Notes: a model not told the origin generated them from the sequence alone. DNA of 64,000 nt from UBA11986 sp963734955 (GCA_963734955.1 CAVTJO010000006.1:186001-250000); one strand, 5' to 3'. Shown: positions 44,183 through 53,961, numbered from the stretch's first letter. Made by a program: numbers and translations.

Positions 44183-44869
44183 GTGAGAACGATCAGCGTC
44201 ATCAACCTTGGTCGCACGGACTATGGACAATGCTGGGGACTGCAGCAACGCCTGTTCGAACTGCGTTCGAGAAATGAAATTGACGATCTCCTCCTTCTGA
44301 CCGAGCACGATCATGTATATACCATCGGGAAGACGGGCGACGATAACCATCTTCTGGCAAATGGTGAAGAGTTGACTCGTAAAGGGATCGGCGTCTACCA
44401 CAATGATCGTGGCGGCGACATTACATATCACGGTCCCGGACAGTTGGTGGGCTACCCGATTCTTGATCTCAACAATTACTATTGTGATTTGCACCGATAC
44501 CTCAGAGATCTGGAAGAAGTCATTGTCCGGGTACTTGCGCGTCACGGGGTAAAAGGGTCAAGAGATGGGGACTATACCGGTGTTTGGGTCGGCAACGAGA
44601 AGGTCTGTGCAATTGGCGTCAAGACCCGCCGTTGGGTCACGATGCATGGCTTTGCGCTGAATATCAAGACCGATCTTTCATTCTTCGGACGGATTATCCC
44701 GTGCGGGATATTTGAAAAGGGAGTGACGTCGCTTCAGAAACAGGTCGGGATGGAACTGGACATGGATGAAATCGCAAACACGCTCGCCCTGGAATTCGGT
44801 CACGTGTTCGAGGCGCGCATGCACATGGGGTCTGTTGAGCAAGTGCTGAACAAACTCGAAGCAGCGTAG
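44183..44869 (+). CDS. lipB: lipoyl(octanoyl) transferase
   Basis: 228 residues from GTG 44183. Family motifs: LLLTEHDHVYTIGKTGDDNH, YHNDRGGDITYHGPGQLVGY, VGNEKVCAIGVKTRRWVTMHG, then FFGRIIPCGIFEKGVTSLQK with the catalytic Cys (PCG) and, in the VKTRR region, the active-site Lys. It moves octanoyl from acyl carrier protein to the lipoyl domain of E2. Eight bases after lpd. Confidence 0.96.
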   Translation: MRTISVINLGRTDYGQCWGLQQRLFELRSRNEIDDLLLLTEHDHVYTIGKTGDDNHLLANGEELTRKGIGVYHNDRGGDITYHGPGQLVGYPILDLNNYYCDLHRYLRDLEEVIVRVLARHGVKGSRDGDYTGVWVGNEKVCAIGVKTRRWVTMHGFALNIKTDLSFFGRIIPCGIFEKGVTSLQKQVGMELDMDEIANTLALEFGHVFEARMHMGSVEQVLNKLEAA

Positions 44870-44915
44870 ACAGTTCTTTCAAGTTGTTCTCCACATTAAC
44901 CACAAGGGATCAACG

Positions 44916-47006
44916 GTGGCAACAGCAAGGACGCAAAAACCCGTGATGGTTCCGAAAGGATCAAACGGTGATTCCCCCGCCTCCGACAAAGTTGTTGCGA
45001 GGGTATCGAATGATCAGATCCTCACTGCCTACAGGAATAGCCTTTCCGCCCGTCTCATCGATCAGAAAATCCTCGTTCTCCTCAAGCAAGGGAAATGCTT
45101 TTTCCACATCGGTGGATCGGGACACGAGATTGCCCAGACAGCGATGGCGCTTGCGATGAGACCAGGATACGACTGGGCCTACCCATACTATCGTGACCTC
45201 GCGTTCTCTCTCCAATTCGGATATACGATAGAGGAGATCATGCTCGAAGCTCTTCATCGGAAAGGTGGTCCGAGCAGCAATGGCTATGCAATGCCGTTCC
45301 ACTATGGCCACAAGAAGCAGAGAATAGTGGCTCAATCAAGTCCCACCGGCACGCAATTTCTCGAAGCGGTGGGGACGGCCATGGGAGCAGCCAAGGCCGG
45401 GAAAGATGAGGTTGTATATGTGTCGTCGGGGGAAGGTGCAACGAGTGAAGGTGAGTTTCACGAAGCTGTGAACTGGTCATCCCGCGAACGATACCCTGTG
45501 ATTTTTCTTGTTCAGAACAACAAGTATGCAATCTCGGTGCCGATACACGACCAGGTTGCGGGGGAATCGGTCTACGGGATGGTGAAGGGCTACCCTGGGT
45601 TGAACCGATACCGTGTTGATGGATGTGATTTCAAGGCGATGTACGAAGTTGCCGCCGATGCGGTTGCAAAGGCTCGCAGGGGCGAAGGTCCGAGTCTTAT
45701 CGAGGCTGACACTGTGAGGCTTCTCCCTCACTCTTCGTCGGATGATCATCGGAAGTACCGTGATGCGGGAGAGATTGAAGATGATTTGAAGAAAGATCCG
45801 ATTCCGCGCTTTGAGACATTTCTGACCTCCCAGGGAATCATCAAAGGTTCTGATATCACCAGAATCAAGGATGAGATAACCCAACGGATCGAGGCCGCAG
45901 TGGGGGCAGCGGAAGCCGAACCACTCCCCGATGTGAGTGAGCTTGAGAAACATGTGTACTCGCCAGGCGTCATGGTATCCAAGTCGGGTTTCAACGAACC
46001 TAGGCACACCGGTCAGAATATTGTCCTGGTTGACGCAATCAACCATGCTCTCGCCGAGGAGATGGAACACAATCCCCGAATGCTCATCTATGGTGAAGAC
46101 GTGGCGGGGAAGAAGGGTGGAGTCTTTACCGCAACCAAGGGACTGACAGCCAAGTTCGGAGAGAAACGCGTGTTCAACTCGCCCCTTGCCGAAGCGAGTA
46201 TTGTCGGAACCGCATTTGGTCTTGCGGTTCGCGGTGATTTCAAGCCTAACGTTGAGATCCAGTTCGGGGATTACATCTGGCCCGCGTTTATGCAGATTCG
46301 CGATGAGGTTGCCATGTTGCGTTTCCGCTCATGCAATGAGTGGTCCTGCCCGATGGTGATTCGCGTTGCAGTGGGGGGCTATATCCACGGCGGACTGTAT
46401 CACAGCCAATCGATCGATGGGTTTTTCACACATATACCGGGGCTCCGAGTAGTGTACCCATCGAATGCCGCCGACGCCAAGGGCCTGCTGAAGACCGCAT
46501 GCCGTGAAGACGACCCGGTGCTTTTCCTTGAGCACAAGGGCTTATATCGGCAGTCATTCGCGTCATCACCCGAGCCTGATGCCCACTACTTGATTCCGTT
46601 CGGGCTTGCTAAAATCGTGAGGCAAGGGGATGATGCGACCGTGATTACATGGGGAATGCTCGTCCAACGATCTCTTGAAGCGGCTGCAAAGGTCGAGGCA
46701 AAGCATGGGGTCAGTGTCGAGGTAATTGATCTTCGCACGTTGAACCCGCTCGATAAGGATACAATCCTGCAATCTGTCCGCAAGACGGGGAAGGTCTTGA
46801 TTGCGCACGAAGACACGCTTACCGGTGGCTTTGGTGCAGAGATCTCCGCGATCATTGCCACTGAAGCATTTGATCGGCTCGATGCCCCTGTTCTCAGGGT
46901 GGCCGCAAAAGATACTCCTGTTCCGTATGGGCCAGAGCTCGAAAATGCAATGCTTCCCCAGGGAAAAAATGTCGTGGCCGCATTGGAGAGTCTTATCGCG
47001 TATTGA
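44916..47006 (+). CDS. fused alpha-beta E1 component of a 2-oxoacid dehydrogenase
   Basis: 696 residues from GTG 44916. Residues about 35-340 are the alpha part (CFFHIGGSGHEIAQTAMALA; TPP site SSGEGATSEGEFHEAVN ending VQNNKYAISVP). Residues about 365-696 are the beta part (LIYGEDVAGKKGGVFTATKG, RVFNSPLAEASIVGTAFGLA, GGYIHGGLYHSQSIDGFFTH). Fused E1 enzymes of this kind act on branched-chain 2-oxoacids or pyruvate. It is followed by a second, split E1, so the two probably differ in substrate and share E2 and E3. Substrate cannot be set from the motifs. Confidence 0.9.
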   Translation: MATARTQKPVMVPKGSNGDSPASDKVVARVSNDQILTAYRNSLSARLIDQKILVLLKQGKCFFHIGGSGHEIAQTAMALAMRPGYDWAYPYYRDLAFSLQFGYTIEEIMLEALHRKGGPSSNGYAMPFHYGHKKQRIVAQSSPTGTQFLEAVGTAMGAAKAGKDEVVYVSSGEGATSEGEFHEAVNWSSRERYPVIFLVQNNKYAISVPIHDQVAGESVYGMVKGYPGLNRYRVDGCDFKAMYEVAADAVAKARRGEGPSLIEADTVRLLPHSSSDDHRKYRDAGEIEDDLKKDPIPRFETFLTSQGIIKGSDITRIKDEITQRIEAAVGAAEAEPLPDVSELEKHVYSPGVMVSKSGFNEPRHTGQNIVLVDAINHALAEEMEHNPRMLIYGEDVAGKKGGVFTATKGLTAKFGEKRVFNSPLAEASIVGTAFGLAVRGDFKPNVEIQFGDYIWPAFMQIRDEVAMLRFRSCNEWSCPMVIRVAVGGYIHGGLYHSQSIDGFFTHIPGLRVVYPSNAADAKGLLKTACREDDPVLFLEHKGLYRQSFASSPEPDAHYLIPFGLAKIVRQGDDATVITWGMLVQRSLEAAAKVEAKHGVSVEVIDLRTLNPLDKDTILQSVRKTGKVLIAHEDTLTGGFGAEISAIIATEAFDRLDAPVLRVAAKDTPVPYGPELENAMLPQGKNVVAALESLIAY

Positions 47007-47012
47007 CCGACG

Positions 47013-48020
47013 ATGCCTGCAACAGCGCGAAAAATTTCGGACGTTTCCCATTCTCCCGTGACACTGTCGAATCCCGATCGTTTGGAGATATACCATTTCC
47101 TCCGCCTGGCGCGGGAGTGTGACAACGCGATTCTCCGTCTGTACCGGCAGGGCAAGATCGTCGGTGGTGCGTACACTGGCTACGGCAACGAGGCCACAGC
47201 GGTTGGGAGTGCGTATGCCCTCGAAGACCACGATTACCTCTTCCCGATGCATCGGGATCTCGGTGCACACCTTGTCAAGGGACAAACACTGAAGAATATC
47301 TTTCTTCAGCAGTTGGGACGCGCCAATAGTCTCACCCATGGGCGTGATGGTACCGGTCACTATGCCGATCCCCATTTAAAGATCTACGGGAATGTTAGTC
47401 ACCTTGCTGCGATGATACCGATGGCTGTCGGTGTTGCACTTGCAGCAAGGATGCGGAAAGAGAATGCTGTGGTGATGAATTACATTGGTGATGGTGGATC
47501 CAATGTCGGGGATTTCCATGAAGGGTTGAACATGGCATCCGTGATGAAGCTTCCGTTCGTACTTATTGTTGAGAATAATCAATTCGCCTACTCAACACCG
47601 AACGCAAAGCAATTCGCTGCGCAGAGACTCTCGGATAGGGCGTCGGGGTATGGCATTCCCGGAATTACCATCGATGGAACGAATGTCATCAAGGTATATG
47701 AAACGTGCAAGGATGCAGTAGATCGGGCGCGTCGGGGTGACGGGCCAACCCTCATTGAATCAATCACTATGCGCTTGCATGGTCATTCAGCATCCGATGA
47801 CGCCTCGTACGTTCCAAAGGATATGATCGATGAGTGGAAGAAAAGGGATCCCATTGAGAAATTCGAGCGTGTCCTCTTCAATGATCGTGTTCTCAATGAG
47901 ACGAACAAGAAGCAGCTGGAAGAAAGGATTGCCGGTGAGATTGAGTCAGCAATTCAGTTTGCATTGGAGAGCCCGTATCCAGATGGTGAGGACGCAAGAG
48001 AAGGAGTGTACGCTCCCTGA
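47013..48020 (+). CDS. pdhA: 2-oxoacid (pyruvate-type) dehydrogenase E1 subunit alpha
   Basis: 335 residues. EIYHFLRLARECDNAILRLY, the pre-TPP segment GGAYTGYGNEATAVGSAYAL, TPP and magnesium motif YIGDGGSNVGDFHEGLNMAS ending VENNQFAYST, and TLIESITMRLHGHSASDDAS with the phosphorylation-loop-like region. The layout is that of E1 alpha from pyruvate or branched-chain dehydrogenase. Starts 6 bases after the fused E1 and overlaps pdhB by one base. Confidence 0.92.
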   Translation: MPATARKISDVSHSPVTLSNPDRLEIYHFLRLARECDNAILRLYRQGKIVGGAYTGYGNEATAVGSAYALEDHDYLFPMHRDLGAHLVKGQTLKNIFLQQLGRANSLTHGRDGTGHYADPHLKIYGNVSHLAAMIPMAVGVALAARMRKENAVVMNYIGDGGSNVGDFHEGLNMASVMKLPFVLIVENNQFAYSTPNAKQFAAQRLSDRASGYGIPGITIDGTNVIKVYETCKDAVDRARRGDGPTLIESITMRLHGHSASDDASYVPKDMIDEWKKRDPIEKFERVLFNDRVLNETNKKQLEERIAGEIESAIQFALESPYPDGEDAREGVYAP

Positions 48021-48997
48021 TGCCCGCAATGACGTACATCGAGGCGATCTCGAAAGGAATGTGGGAAGAGATGGAGCGGGACCAGTCGGTGTTTTTGATC
48101 GGAGAGGATATCGGTGCATACGGTGGGGCATTCAAGGCGACGAAGGGGTTTCTGCAGCATTTTGGTGAGGAACGCGTCATTGACGCCCCGCTCTCCGAGG
48201 CCGCCATCATCGGCGCGGCGGCTGGAGCCGCAGTTGTTGGTATGAGACCGATTGCCGAGATGCAGTTCGCTGATTTTGTCACGTGTGGATTCAACCAGAT
48301 TGTCACGAATGTGGCGAAGACCCATTATCGCTGGAACCTTCCGGTCCCCATGGTAATCCGGCTGCCTAGTGGGGGTTACATTCATGGTGGACCCTACCAC
48401 TCATCGAATCCGGAAGCGTGGTTCTTCCATATGCCCGGACTGAAGATCGTCGCTCCATCAAATCCGTATGACGCGAAAGGACTGATGAAAGCGGCAGTTC
48501 GCGACAACAACCCGGTACTCTTCTTCGAATACAAATACCTCTATCGCCGGATCAAGGGCGAGGTGCCCGAAGAGGACTATTCAGTTGAGATCGGGAAAGC
48601 CGAAGTGAAACGCCGAGGCAGCGATGTGACATTATTCACGTATGGCTCAACCGTTCATCACTCGCTCGAGGCGGCCGAGATTGTGGCAAAGAACGATGGA
48701 CTGGAAACGATGGTGGTTGATCTGCGCACGCTCCAGCCGCTTGACATGGATATGATCCTTGATTCCGTCAAGTCCACCGGCAAAGCCCTGATCGTTCATG
48801 AGGACACATTGACAGGTGGCGTTGGGGCGGAGGTTGCCGCGCTGATATCCGAAAAGGCATTTCAGCATCTGGATGGCCCCATCAAACGAGTAGCATCGCT
48901 TGATACACCGGTCCCGTTTGCCCCACCCTTGGAGGAATATTGTTTACCAAACACGGAAAAGATTGTAACGGCTCTTCGAGAGCTCGGCAGGTTTTGA
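48020..48997 (+). CDS. pdhB: 2-oxoacid (pyruvate-type) dehydrogenase E1 subunit beta
   Basis: 325 residues. MTYIEAISKGMWEEMERDQS, GEDIGAYGGAFKATKGFLQ, DAPLSEAAIIGAAAGAAVVG, EMQFADFVTCGFNQIVTNVA, PSGGYIHGGPYHSSNPEAWF and a C-terminal domain with KALIVHEDTLTGGVGAEVAA. Forms the alpha2beta2 E1 with the gene before it. The C-terminal segment is very like that of the fused E1, showing common origin. Confidence 0.93.
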   Translation: MPAMTYIEAISKGMWEEMERDQSVFLIGEDIGAYGGAFKATKGFLQHFGEERVIDAPLSEAAIIGAAAGAAVVGMRPIAEMQFADFVTCGFNQIVTNVAKTHYRWNLPVPMVIRLPSGGYIHGGPYHSSNPEAWFFHMPGLKIVAPSNPYDAKGLMKAAVRDNNPVLFFEYKYLYRRIKGEVPEEDYSVEIGKAEVKRRGSDVTLFTYGSTVHHSLEAAEIVAKNDGLETMVVDLRTLQPLDMDMILDSVKSTGKALIVHEDTLTGGVGAEVAALISEKAFQHLDGPIKRVASLDTPVPFAPPLEEYCLPNTEKIVTALRELGRF

Positions 48998-49028
48998 GAA
49001 GGTCCATCTAAAACAAAGGAACATCATT

Positions 49029-50357
49029 ATGGCCAGGATTGAAGTCGTAATGCCGCAAATGGGGGAGAGCATTGCCGAGGGAACGATCGTTAAGTGGCAC
49101 AAGAAGGTTGGGGATAAGATCAAAAAGGATGAAACCCTGCTGGAGATTAGTACGGACAAAGTTGACTCCGAGATTCCGTCACCGGCGGCGGGTGTGCTTG
49201 CAGAGATTGTGGTCCCTGAGCAAAAAACCGTCGCCGTCCGGACCGTTATTGCTTACCTTGACACGGACGGCGGTGTTGCCGCATCTACCTCGGCCATGAC
49301 GGAAACCGAGCCTCCGAAACCGTTGCCTGCTGCGCCCGTTCTGTCGGCACCCGCAGCCCAACCCGCACCCTCGGCCGTCAAACCACTCTCCGCGCCAGCG
49401 AGTGGTCGATTCTACTCGCCGCTCGTGCTGAATATTGCGCGCGAAGAAGGCATATCGATGAATGAGCTCGAGTTGATTCCCGGAACGGGAGAGGGCGGTC
49501 GTGTCAGTAAGAAAGACATGCTTGCGTATGTGGCGGCGAGAAAGAGCGGCGCTTTGGCCGTCCCAATAGGTGCATCTGCAACGGTTGCAACAAGGCCGCC
49601 GTCAGTTGGAATTGTCGCGAAGCCGGTCGATGTACCTGAGCTTCGGATGAAGTATCCATCGCCCAATTTTGAAATTCTGCAGATGAGTAACGTCCTGCAG
49701 AAGATGGCAGAGCATATGGTGAAGAGCGTGCAGACCTCGCCGCATGTGGCCGCAATCCACGAAGTAGACATGACGAACGTTGCGAAACACCGATCTGGTC
49801 GTAGTGCGGAATTCGAGAAGAAGGAGGGATTCAAGCTCACATTCACACCATACATTGTTGAAGCCGTCACAAAGGCGATCAAGAAGTACCCGCTTGTGAA
49901 CGTCTCTATCGAGGGTGATAAGATCATCAAAAAGAACTTCATCAACATCGGCATTGCGGTCGCATCCGATAACGGACTGATTGTCCCGGTGATCAAGAAT
50001 GCTGAAGAGAAGAATTTTCTCGGGCTGGCCCGTGCGGTGAACGATCTCGCGACGCGGACGAGGAACAAGAAACTCTCGCCGGACGATATCCAGGGAGGAA
50101 CGTTCACGATCTCCAATTACGGTGTCTTCGGGACGATGTTCGGTACGCCAATTATCAACCAGCCCCAGGTTGCAATCCTGGGCACTGGAGCAATCAAGAA
50201 GCGAGCTGTGGTCATTGAGGACGCGATTGCGATTCGGTCGATTGCATACTTCACATTGTCATTCGACCACCGCATCGTTGATGGTGCGCTGGGCGGGATG
50301 TTCCTCGAGGAGGTTGTGCAGCACCTTCAAAACTTTGACACTGACCTGAGGTTCTAG
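49029..50357 (+). CDS. dihydrolipoamide acyltransferase (E2)
   Basis: 442 residues. One lipoyl domain (residues 1-77) with the lipoylated Lys44 in EISTDKVDSEIPSPAAG, an Ala/Pro-rich linker (about 85-125), the subunit-binding domain (SPLVLNIAREEGISMNELEL and GTGEGGRVSKKDMLAYV), a second linker, and the catalytic domain from about 205 to 442 with the DHRIVDGALGG motif (catalytic His and Asp). It forms the core of the complex that carries acyl groups to CoA. As the only E2 in the operon it may serve both E1 enzymes. Confidence 0.95.
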   Translation: MARIEVVMPQMGESIAEGTIVKWHKKVGDKIKKDETLLEISTDKVDSEIPSPAAGVLAEIVVPEQKTVAVRTVIAYLDTDGGVAASTSAMTETEPPKPLPAAPVLSAPAAQPAPSAVKPLSAPASGRFYSPLVLNIAREEGISMNELELIPGTGEGGRVSKKDMLAYVAARKSGALAVPIGASATVATRPPSVGIVAKPVDVPELRMKYPSPNFEILQMSNVLQKMAEHMVKSVQTSPHVAAIHEVDMTNVAKHRSGRSAEFEKKEGFKLTFTPYIVEAVTKAIKKYPLVNVSIEGDKIIKKNFINIGIAVASDNGLIVPVIKNAEEKNFLGLARAVNDLATRTRNKKLSPDDIQGGTFTISNYGVFGTMFGTPIINQPQVAILGTGAIKKRAVVIEDAIAIRSIAYFTLSFDHRIVDGALGGMFLEEVVQHLQNFDTDLRF

Positions 50358-50362
50358 CAAGC

Positions 50363-51244
50363 ATGGATTTTGTCATTCAAGAAATCGAAGAGAAATCGCC
50401 TCCCCGGCCATCGAGACCGGAGTGGCTGAAAGTGCGCGTCCCCGGGGGCAAGAACTTTGCCCAACTTAAGGGGTTGCTCGATGGGCACATGTTACACACG
50501 GTTTGCGAAGAGGCCCGTTGCCCCAACATGGGTGAGTGCTGGGATGCAGGAACCGCGACGTTTATGATTCTCGGGGATATATGTACACGCTCGTGCGGTT
50601 TCTGCGCGGTGAAAACCGGCCGTCCCGCGAGTCTTGATCTTGAAGAACCCTACCGGGTGGCGGAAGCAATCCGCGTCATGAAAATCAGGCATGCGGTGAT
50701 TACGTCTGTGAACCGCGATGAGTTGCCGGATGGCGGTGCTGCAGTGTTTGGCGAGACCATCCGTCAGGCGAGGCTCGTGAATCCTGACGTGAAAGTTGAA
50801 GTGCTCACCCCTGATTTTCGCGGCGTTTGGTGGGCGTTGGACATTGTAATTGATGCAAAGCCAGACATCCTCAATCACAATACGGAAACCGTCCCAAGTC
50901 TGTATCCTACGGCGCGGCCACAGGGCAAATATCACCGCTCGTTGGAACTTATACAGAGAGCGAAGCAAGCTCATATGGTCACAAAGAGCGGTCTTATGTT
51001 AGGTCTGGGAGAGACCACTGACGAGGTTCTTCATGTAATGGATGATCTCGTTGGTCACGGTTGCGATATTCTTACCCTCGGGCAGTATCTTCAGCCAACG
51101 AAACAGCACCTCCCGGTTACCCGCTTCGTTCACCCGGACGAGTTCCGAATGTTGAAATTCAAGGGGATGGAAATGGGTTTCAAGCACGTTGAGTCTGGTC
51201 CGCTTGTACGGAGCTCCTATCATGCCGAACAGCAGGCCACGTGA
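50363..51244 (+). CDS. lipA: lipoyl synthase
   Basis: 293 residues. Auxiliary cluster motif CEEARCPNMGECW (CxxxxCxxxxxC), radical SAM motif CTRSCGFCAV (CxxxCxxC), VITSVNRDELPDGGAAVFGE and the C-terminal SGPLVRSSYHAEQ with the cluster Ser. It inserts two sulfur atoms into protein-bound octanoyl groups. With lipB in the same operon, the cell makes and loads lipoate where E2 is produced. Six bases after E2. Confidence 0.97.
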   Translation: MDFVIQEIEEKSPPRPSRPEWLKVRVPGGKNFAQLKGLLDGHMLHTVCEEARCPNMGECWDAGTATFMILGDICTRSCGFCAVKTGRPASLDLEEPYRVAEAIRVMKIRHAVITSVNRDELPDGGAAVFGETIRQARLVNPDVKVEVLTPDFRGVWWALDIVIDAKPDILNHNTETVPSLYPTARPQGKYHRSLELIQRAKQAHMVTKSGLMLGLGETTDEVLHVMDDLVGHGCDILTLGQYLQPTKQHLPVTRFVHPDEFRMLKFKGMEMGFKHVESGPLVRSSYHAEQQAT

Positions 51245-51254
51245 GACTTTTGCT

Positions 51255-51283
51255 TTGACTCTCTGACGGGAAATCCTTATCTT
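51255..51283 (+). promoter_or_regulatory. promoter for the rplM operon
   Basis: TTGACT (51255-51260), a 17-base spacer, TATCTT (51278-51283). The leader to rplM would be about 47 bases. Confidence 0.65.
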
Positions 51284-51336
51284 TTCAAACATTTCGTTTG
51301 GCGATTTTCTTGGCAACATTTCAGGAGTGGCGTTTT

Positions 51337-51777
51337 GTGGAAAAGACAACCCGTTTCTTTCGAACGACTGATGTTCCTCACAAGTGGCACCTTGTGAATG
51401 CTGACGGCCAGACTCTTGGCCGCGTTGCGAGTACTGTGGCCCGTCTGCTCAGGGGCAAACACAAAGTTGAATTCACTCCAAATGCTGACGTTGGCGATTT
51501 CGTTGTAGTGGTCAATGCTTCCAAGGTGAGAATGACCGGCAAACGGTCCGAGCGAAAGGAATACTTCCATTACACAGGCTACCCCGGGGGAGCAACGTTT
51601 GAGAAGTACCAGGATCTCATACGGAAGAAGCCGGAATGGGTGTTTGAAGAGGCAGTGAGGGGAATGTTGCCCCACAATCGTCTTGGCCGTCAGATCATCA
51701 AGAAACTCAAGGTCTATGCAGGTGCTGAACATCCTCATGTTGCGCAGCAACCTGTTGCATATACCATTCAGAATTAA
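51337..51777 (+). CDS. rplM: 50S ribosomal protein L13
   Basis: 146 residues from GTG 51337, with AGGAG 9 bases upstream; the longer frame to 51298 has no site. KWHLVNADGQTLGRVASTVA, LLRGKHKVEFTPNADVGDFV and AVRGMLPHNRLGRQIIKKLK are typical of L13. Followed by rpsI, the normal pair. Confidence 0.97.
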   Translation: MEKTTRFFRTTDVPHKWHLVNADGQTLGRVASTVARLLRGKHKVEFTPNADVGDFVVVVNASKVRMTGKRSERKEYFHYTGYPGGATFEKYQDLIRKKPEWVFEEAVRGMLPHNRLGRQIIKKLKVYAGAEHPHVAQQPVAYTIQN

Positions 51778-51794
51778 CGAGCAGGATTCAGCAA

Positions 51795-52187
51795 ATGCAT
51801 GCGCATAGCACGACAGCAGTTGGTAGAAGAAAAACGTCGGTGGCAAGAGTGATTCTCTCACCCGGCTCGGGCAAGATCACTGTGAACAAGAAGGCGCTCG
51901 ACCAGTTCTTTCCGCTTGAGACCCTGCGCACCGATGTTGTGAAACCGTTTGAAGCGACCCAGACAAGTGGCAAGTATGATGCCCACGTCAATGTCGATGG
52001 TGGGGGCTCCACGGGACAAGCAGGAGCGATTCGCCTTGGCATAGCCCGCGCCCTCGTTGAAATGAGCGAAGACAACCGGCCCCTTCTTCGTACCGCAGGG
52101 TTGCTCACGCGCGACCCCCGCATGGTAGAACGAAAGAAATACGGCCAGAAGAAAGCGCGCAAGAGATTCCAATTCTCGAAGCGGTAA
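51795..52187 (+). CDS. rpsI: 30S ribosomal protein S9
   Basis: 130 residues. STTAVGRRKTSVARVILSPG, GGGSTGQAGAIRLGIARALV and the C-terminal tail PRMVERKKYGQKKARKRFQF ending SKR, which reaches into the ribosomal P site. Eighteen bases after rplM. Confidence 0.98.
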   Translation: MHAHSTTAVGRRKTSVARVILSPGSGKITVNKKALDQFFPLETLRTDVVKPFEATQTSGKYDAHVNVDGGGSTGQAGAIRLGIARALVEMSEDNRPLLRTAGLLTRDPRMVERKKYGQKKARKRFQFSKR

Positions 52188-52306
52188 ACGAATTGTAGTT
52201 CATTCAATACGCATACCTTCGGATTCTGATGGGAGTGTGGCGCTGTCAAGCGTCATTCCGGAAGAAAATGAAGAAGGTAGAAGTCCAACTCACATAAGGA
52301 GTAGCC

Positions 52307-53068
52307 ATGGCAGTAGAAGTAGCTGAATTGCTTGCCGCGGGGTGTCATTTCGGACACCTGACCCGCCGATGGAATCCCAAAATGCGACCGTACATCTTCA
52401 TGGAGCGCAATGGCATTCACATCATAGACCTCGTGAAATCAAAATCCCTTCTTGATGATGCCTGCAATGCCATTGCCAACGTCGTTGCCGAAGGCAAACG
52501 TGTGCTTTTTGTTGGGACAAAGAAACAGGCAAAGGACATCATCAGAGAGGAGGCAGTGCGCTGTGGTCAGTTCTATGTCAGCGAGCGTTGGCTCGGTGGC
52601 TGTCTCACAAACTTCACCACAATCCGCAAGAGCGTGAAGCGTCTCACGAACATTGAAAAGATGGAGAGTGATGGCACGCTCGACAAGCTGACGAAGAAGG
52701 AAGGGCTCTTCCTGTCACGGGAGAAGGAGAAGTTGAACAAGGTACTGTCGGGTCTTGTCGAGATGACGCGGTTGCCCGGTGCGATTTTTGTCGTTGATAT
52801 CAAGAAGGAGGGGATTGCAGTCAAGGAGGCGCGACGCCTTGGCGTTCCGGTGTTTGCCATCGTCGACACCAATTGTGACCCTGACACCGTGGATTATGTC
52901 ATCCCTGCGAACGATGATGCAATCAAATCAGTTCAGGTGATCACGAAATCGTTTGCGGACGCAGTGCTGATGGGCAAGGAACGGTCTGCCGCACGGCAGA
53001 TGGAGATGGCTGCTGAAGCGGAAAACAAAGGAAAGGAAGCGTTTGAAGAAAAAGCAGCATTGAACTAA
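52307..53068 (+). CDS. rpsB: 30S ribosomal protein S2
   Basis: 253 residues with AAGGAG upstream. LLAAGCHFGHLTRRWNPKMR, FVGTKKQAKDIIREEAVRCG, SERWLGGCLTNFTTIRKSVK and VDTNCDPDTVDYVIPANDDA. A 119-base gap separates it from rpsI, long enough for a regulatory leader, but I could not identify an S2-binding structure. tsf follows, the usual partner. Confidence 0.98.
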   Translation: MAVEVAELLAAGCHFGHLTRRWNPKMRPYIFMERNGIHIIDLVKSKSLLDDACNAIANVVAEGKRVLFVGTKKQAKDIIREEAVRCGQFYVSERWLGGCLTNFTTIRKSVKRLTNIEKMESDGTLDKLTKKEGLFLSREKEKLNKVLSGLVEMTRLPGAIFVVDIKKEGIAVKEARRLGVPVFAIVDTNCDPDTVDYVIPANDDAIKSVQVITKSFADAVLMGKERSAARQMEMAAEAENKGKEAFEEKAALN

Positions 53069-53105
53069 ACTGTGAGTACACTAAGCGAGAAACGAATTGG
53101 AAGTC

Positions 53106-53957
53106 ATGGACATCACGAGTGACATGATCAAAAAGCTCCGGGAGAAAACCGGGGCCGGAATGATGGATTGCAAACGCGCGTTGGAAGCCACTGCCGGCGA
53201 CATGGACAAAGCCATTGAACACCTGCGGAAGAAGGGGGCAGCGGTCGCCCAAAAGCGTTCTGATAGAACCGCCAAAGAAGGGGTGATAGTTACACGGGTC
53301 GGCAACGACGGAAAGACCGGCGTCATTGTCGAGGTCAACTGCGAAACGGATTTCGTCGGGAGGAGCGATGATTTCATCCGGTTTGCGCAGGCTGTGGCAG
53401 AGGTGATTGAACTCCACAAGCCGCAGTCACTGGATACCATCCCCGCACTGGAGGACAGGTCGGGAAAGAAAGTCGCCAACCTGATGAATGACGTGCTGGC
53501 GAAGGTCGGCGAGAAGGTGGATATACGGCGCTATCAAGTCTTCGAATCCCACAACGGGATCGTCTGTTCATACACACATCTCGGGAACCGGATTGGTGTC
53601 CTTGTTGAGATTGAAGGTTTGGCCGCGAATTCGCCCGTAGCACGCGACGTCGCAATGCAAATTGCCGCCATGAACCCTGCTGTTGTTTTGCGGGACCAGG
53701 TGGACAAGCAATGGGTCGAGAGAGAGCTTGATATCTACCGCACTCAGGCAAAGAACGAAGGGAAACCTGCACAGATTCTGGAGAAGATTGCAAACGGCAA
53801 GCTGGAGAAGTTCTATCAGGAAGTGGTGCTAACAGAGCAGACCTTCATCAAGGATCCCGGGAAGACCATCCGGGATGTTCTCCATGAGACCAACCCTTCG
53901 AACCCTGTGGTTGTGAAACGATTCCAGCGGTTCCATCTTGGAGAAGAAACCAGGTAA
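53106..53957 (+). CDS. tsf: translation elongation factor Ts
   Basis: 283 residues from ATG 53106 (TTG 53097 is the other option). UBA-like N-terminus with KLREKTGAGMMDCKRALEAT, GAAVAQKRSDRTAKEG, the core motif VEVNCETDFVGRSDDFIRFA, and two core repeats. EF-Ts exchanges GDP for GTP on EF-Tu. A clear terminator follows at once, before pyrH. Confidence 0.97.
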   Translation: MDITSDMIKKLREKTGAGMMDCKRALEATAGDMDKAIEHLRKKGAAVAQKRSDRTAKEGVIVTRVGNDGKTGVIVEVNCETDFVGRSDDFIRFAQAVAEVIELHKPQSLDTIPALEDRSGKKVANLMNDVLAKVGEKVDIRRYQVFESHNGIVCSYTHLGNRIGVLVEIEGLAANSPVARDVAMQIAAMNPAVVLRDQVDKQWVERELDIYRTQAKNEGKPAQILEKIANGKLEKFYQEVVLTEQTFIKDPGKTIRDVLHETNPSNPVVVKRFQRFHLGEETR

Positions 53958-53961
53958 CATG

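Noticed and set aside
52188..52306. S2 autoregulatory leader before rpsB
   Set aside because: Gap is long enough but no clear conserved stem could be traced by eye.
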